Below, in pieces: positions 63,805 to 64,000 of a stretch of 64,000 bases of DNA. Source of the DNA: Aquimarina brevivitae (GTDB taxonomy: Bacteria; Bacteroidota; Bacteroidia; Flavobacteriales; Flavobacteriaceae); NCBI RefSeq assembly GCF_004216895.1, contig NZ_SGXE01000002.1, positions 620,001 to 684,000 of the forward strand. Direction: 5' to 3'. A program made the position numbers and the translations under genes. A model generated the notes under the pieces. The model saw only the letters and a program-made list of their open reading frames with translations. It had not been told where the DNA came from and did no database searches. Within the stretch, counting starts at the first letter, position 1. Each line of letters opens with the position of its first letter.

Positions 63805-64000
63805 GGAGTTTATCTTTAAAATAATACTTTAAAATGCTGCTGTTTTTGATAGATTGTTCAAATTATGAGCTCTCTTTTAAAGAATTTGAAGTGATCAAGT
63901 TTGATAAAATATACAAGTATTTAAAGTAATTCTATGATTTGCAAATAGGTAAGCACTTCTTCACATTTGATTATATGGTTATAACTACAGGCACGTTGAT

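Noticed and set aside
63834-63929. 31-codon ORF near the right end (MLLFLIDCSNYELSF...)
   Set aside because: No promoter, terminator or paralogue supports it, and AT-rich DNA gives such ORFs by chance.

Overview
This window comes from a chromosome of a marine-type Flavobacteriaceae bacterium (phylum Bacteroidota). Several things point there. The DNA is AT-rich and genes lack Shine-Dalgarno leaders. Many start sites are preceded by the Bacteroidota -7 box TAnnTTTG. One secreted esterase ends in a type IX secretion (T9SS) sorting domain. There is a large CarboxypepD-like TonB-family receptor, there are several lipoproteins with an acidic patch after the lipobox Cys, and a serine-palmitoyltransferase-family enzyme lies next to a cysteine-synthase-family enzyme, the signature of capnine/sulfonolipid synthesis. 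I see no tRNA, rRNA, CRISPR array, phage or IS element. The content is mostly core chromosome.

Layout. 0-4.6 kb: a small membrane protein, two tandem independently transcribed 28-codon genes (770-856 and 1205-1291), a T9SS esterase, fumC and a 58-aa membrane peptide. 4.6-8.7 kb: outer-membrane receptor, arsC-like reductase, and prfB with its programmed +1 frameshift. 8.8-16.4 kb: zinc metalloprotease, threonine aldolase, YegP, YbaB/EbfC, oligopeptidase B, and a cysteine-synthase-like enzyme. 16.6-19.1 kb: SPT-like acyltransferase and a convergent GNAT-fold protein. 19.2-26.5 kb: a beta-barrel protein with a very charged tail, then a DUF4834-YfhO-glycosyltransferase-flippase run for surface glycans. 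26.5-31.4 kb: an Arg/Asn-rich secreted protein, a repeat adhesin-like protein and a DUF4105/Lnb-like protein. 31.6-34.5 kb: the proC-proB-proA proline operon.

35-45 kb: membrane protein, a paralogue of the Arg/Asn-rich protein, uvrA, an ECF-type sigma factor with a 48-aa follower, a cysteine-free endonuclease III, bcp, a widespread uncharacterised 481-aa protein, and an MBL hydrolase. 45-50.5 kb: Cys-rich lipoprotein, GH31 lipoprotein, small membrane protein, alpha/beta hydrolase, a long inverted repeat in a gene-free gap, and a lipoprotein. 50.5-56.3 kb: tripartite RND efflux operon (OMF-MFP-RND). 56.4-64 kb: a YdeI-like protein, an M57-type metalloprotease, an operon of BatA-domain protein, metal-site-less dihydroorotase homologue, DUF4870, membrane-anchored LAS peptidase and esterase, and a small outer-membrane barrel.

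The most interesting structures are outside the ordinary genes. First, the paired 28-codon units each have a promoter, a near-identical leader and their own terminator, and their coding differences are mostly synonymous. Second, two paralogous secreted proteins 9 kb apart share sigma-54-type -24/-12 promoters and a common 3' layout. Third, a 20-bp inverted repeat encloses a possible 32-codon ORF. Functions given for families are from knowledge of those families; no searches were run.
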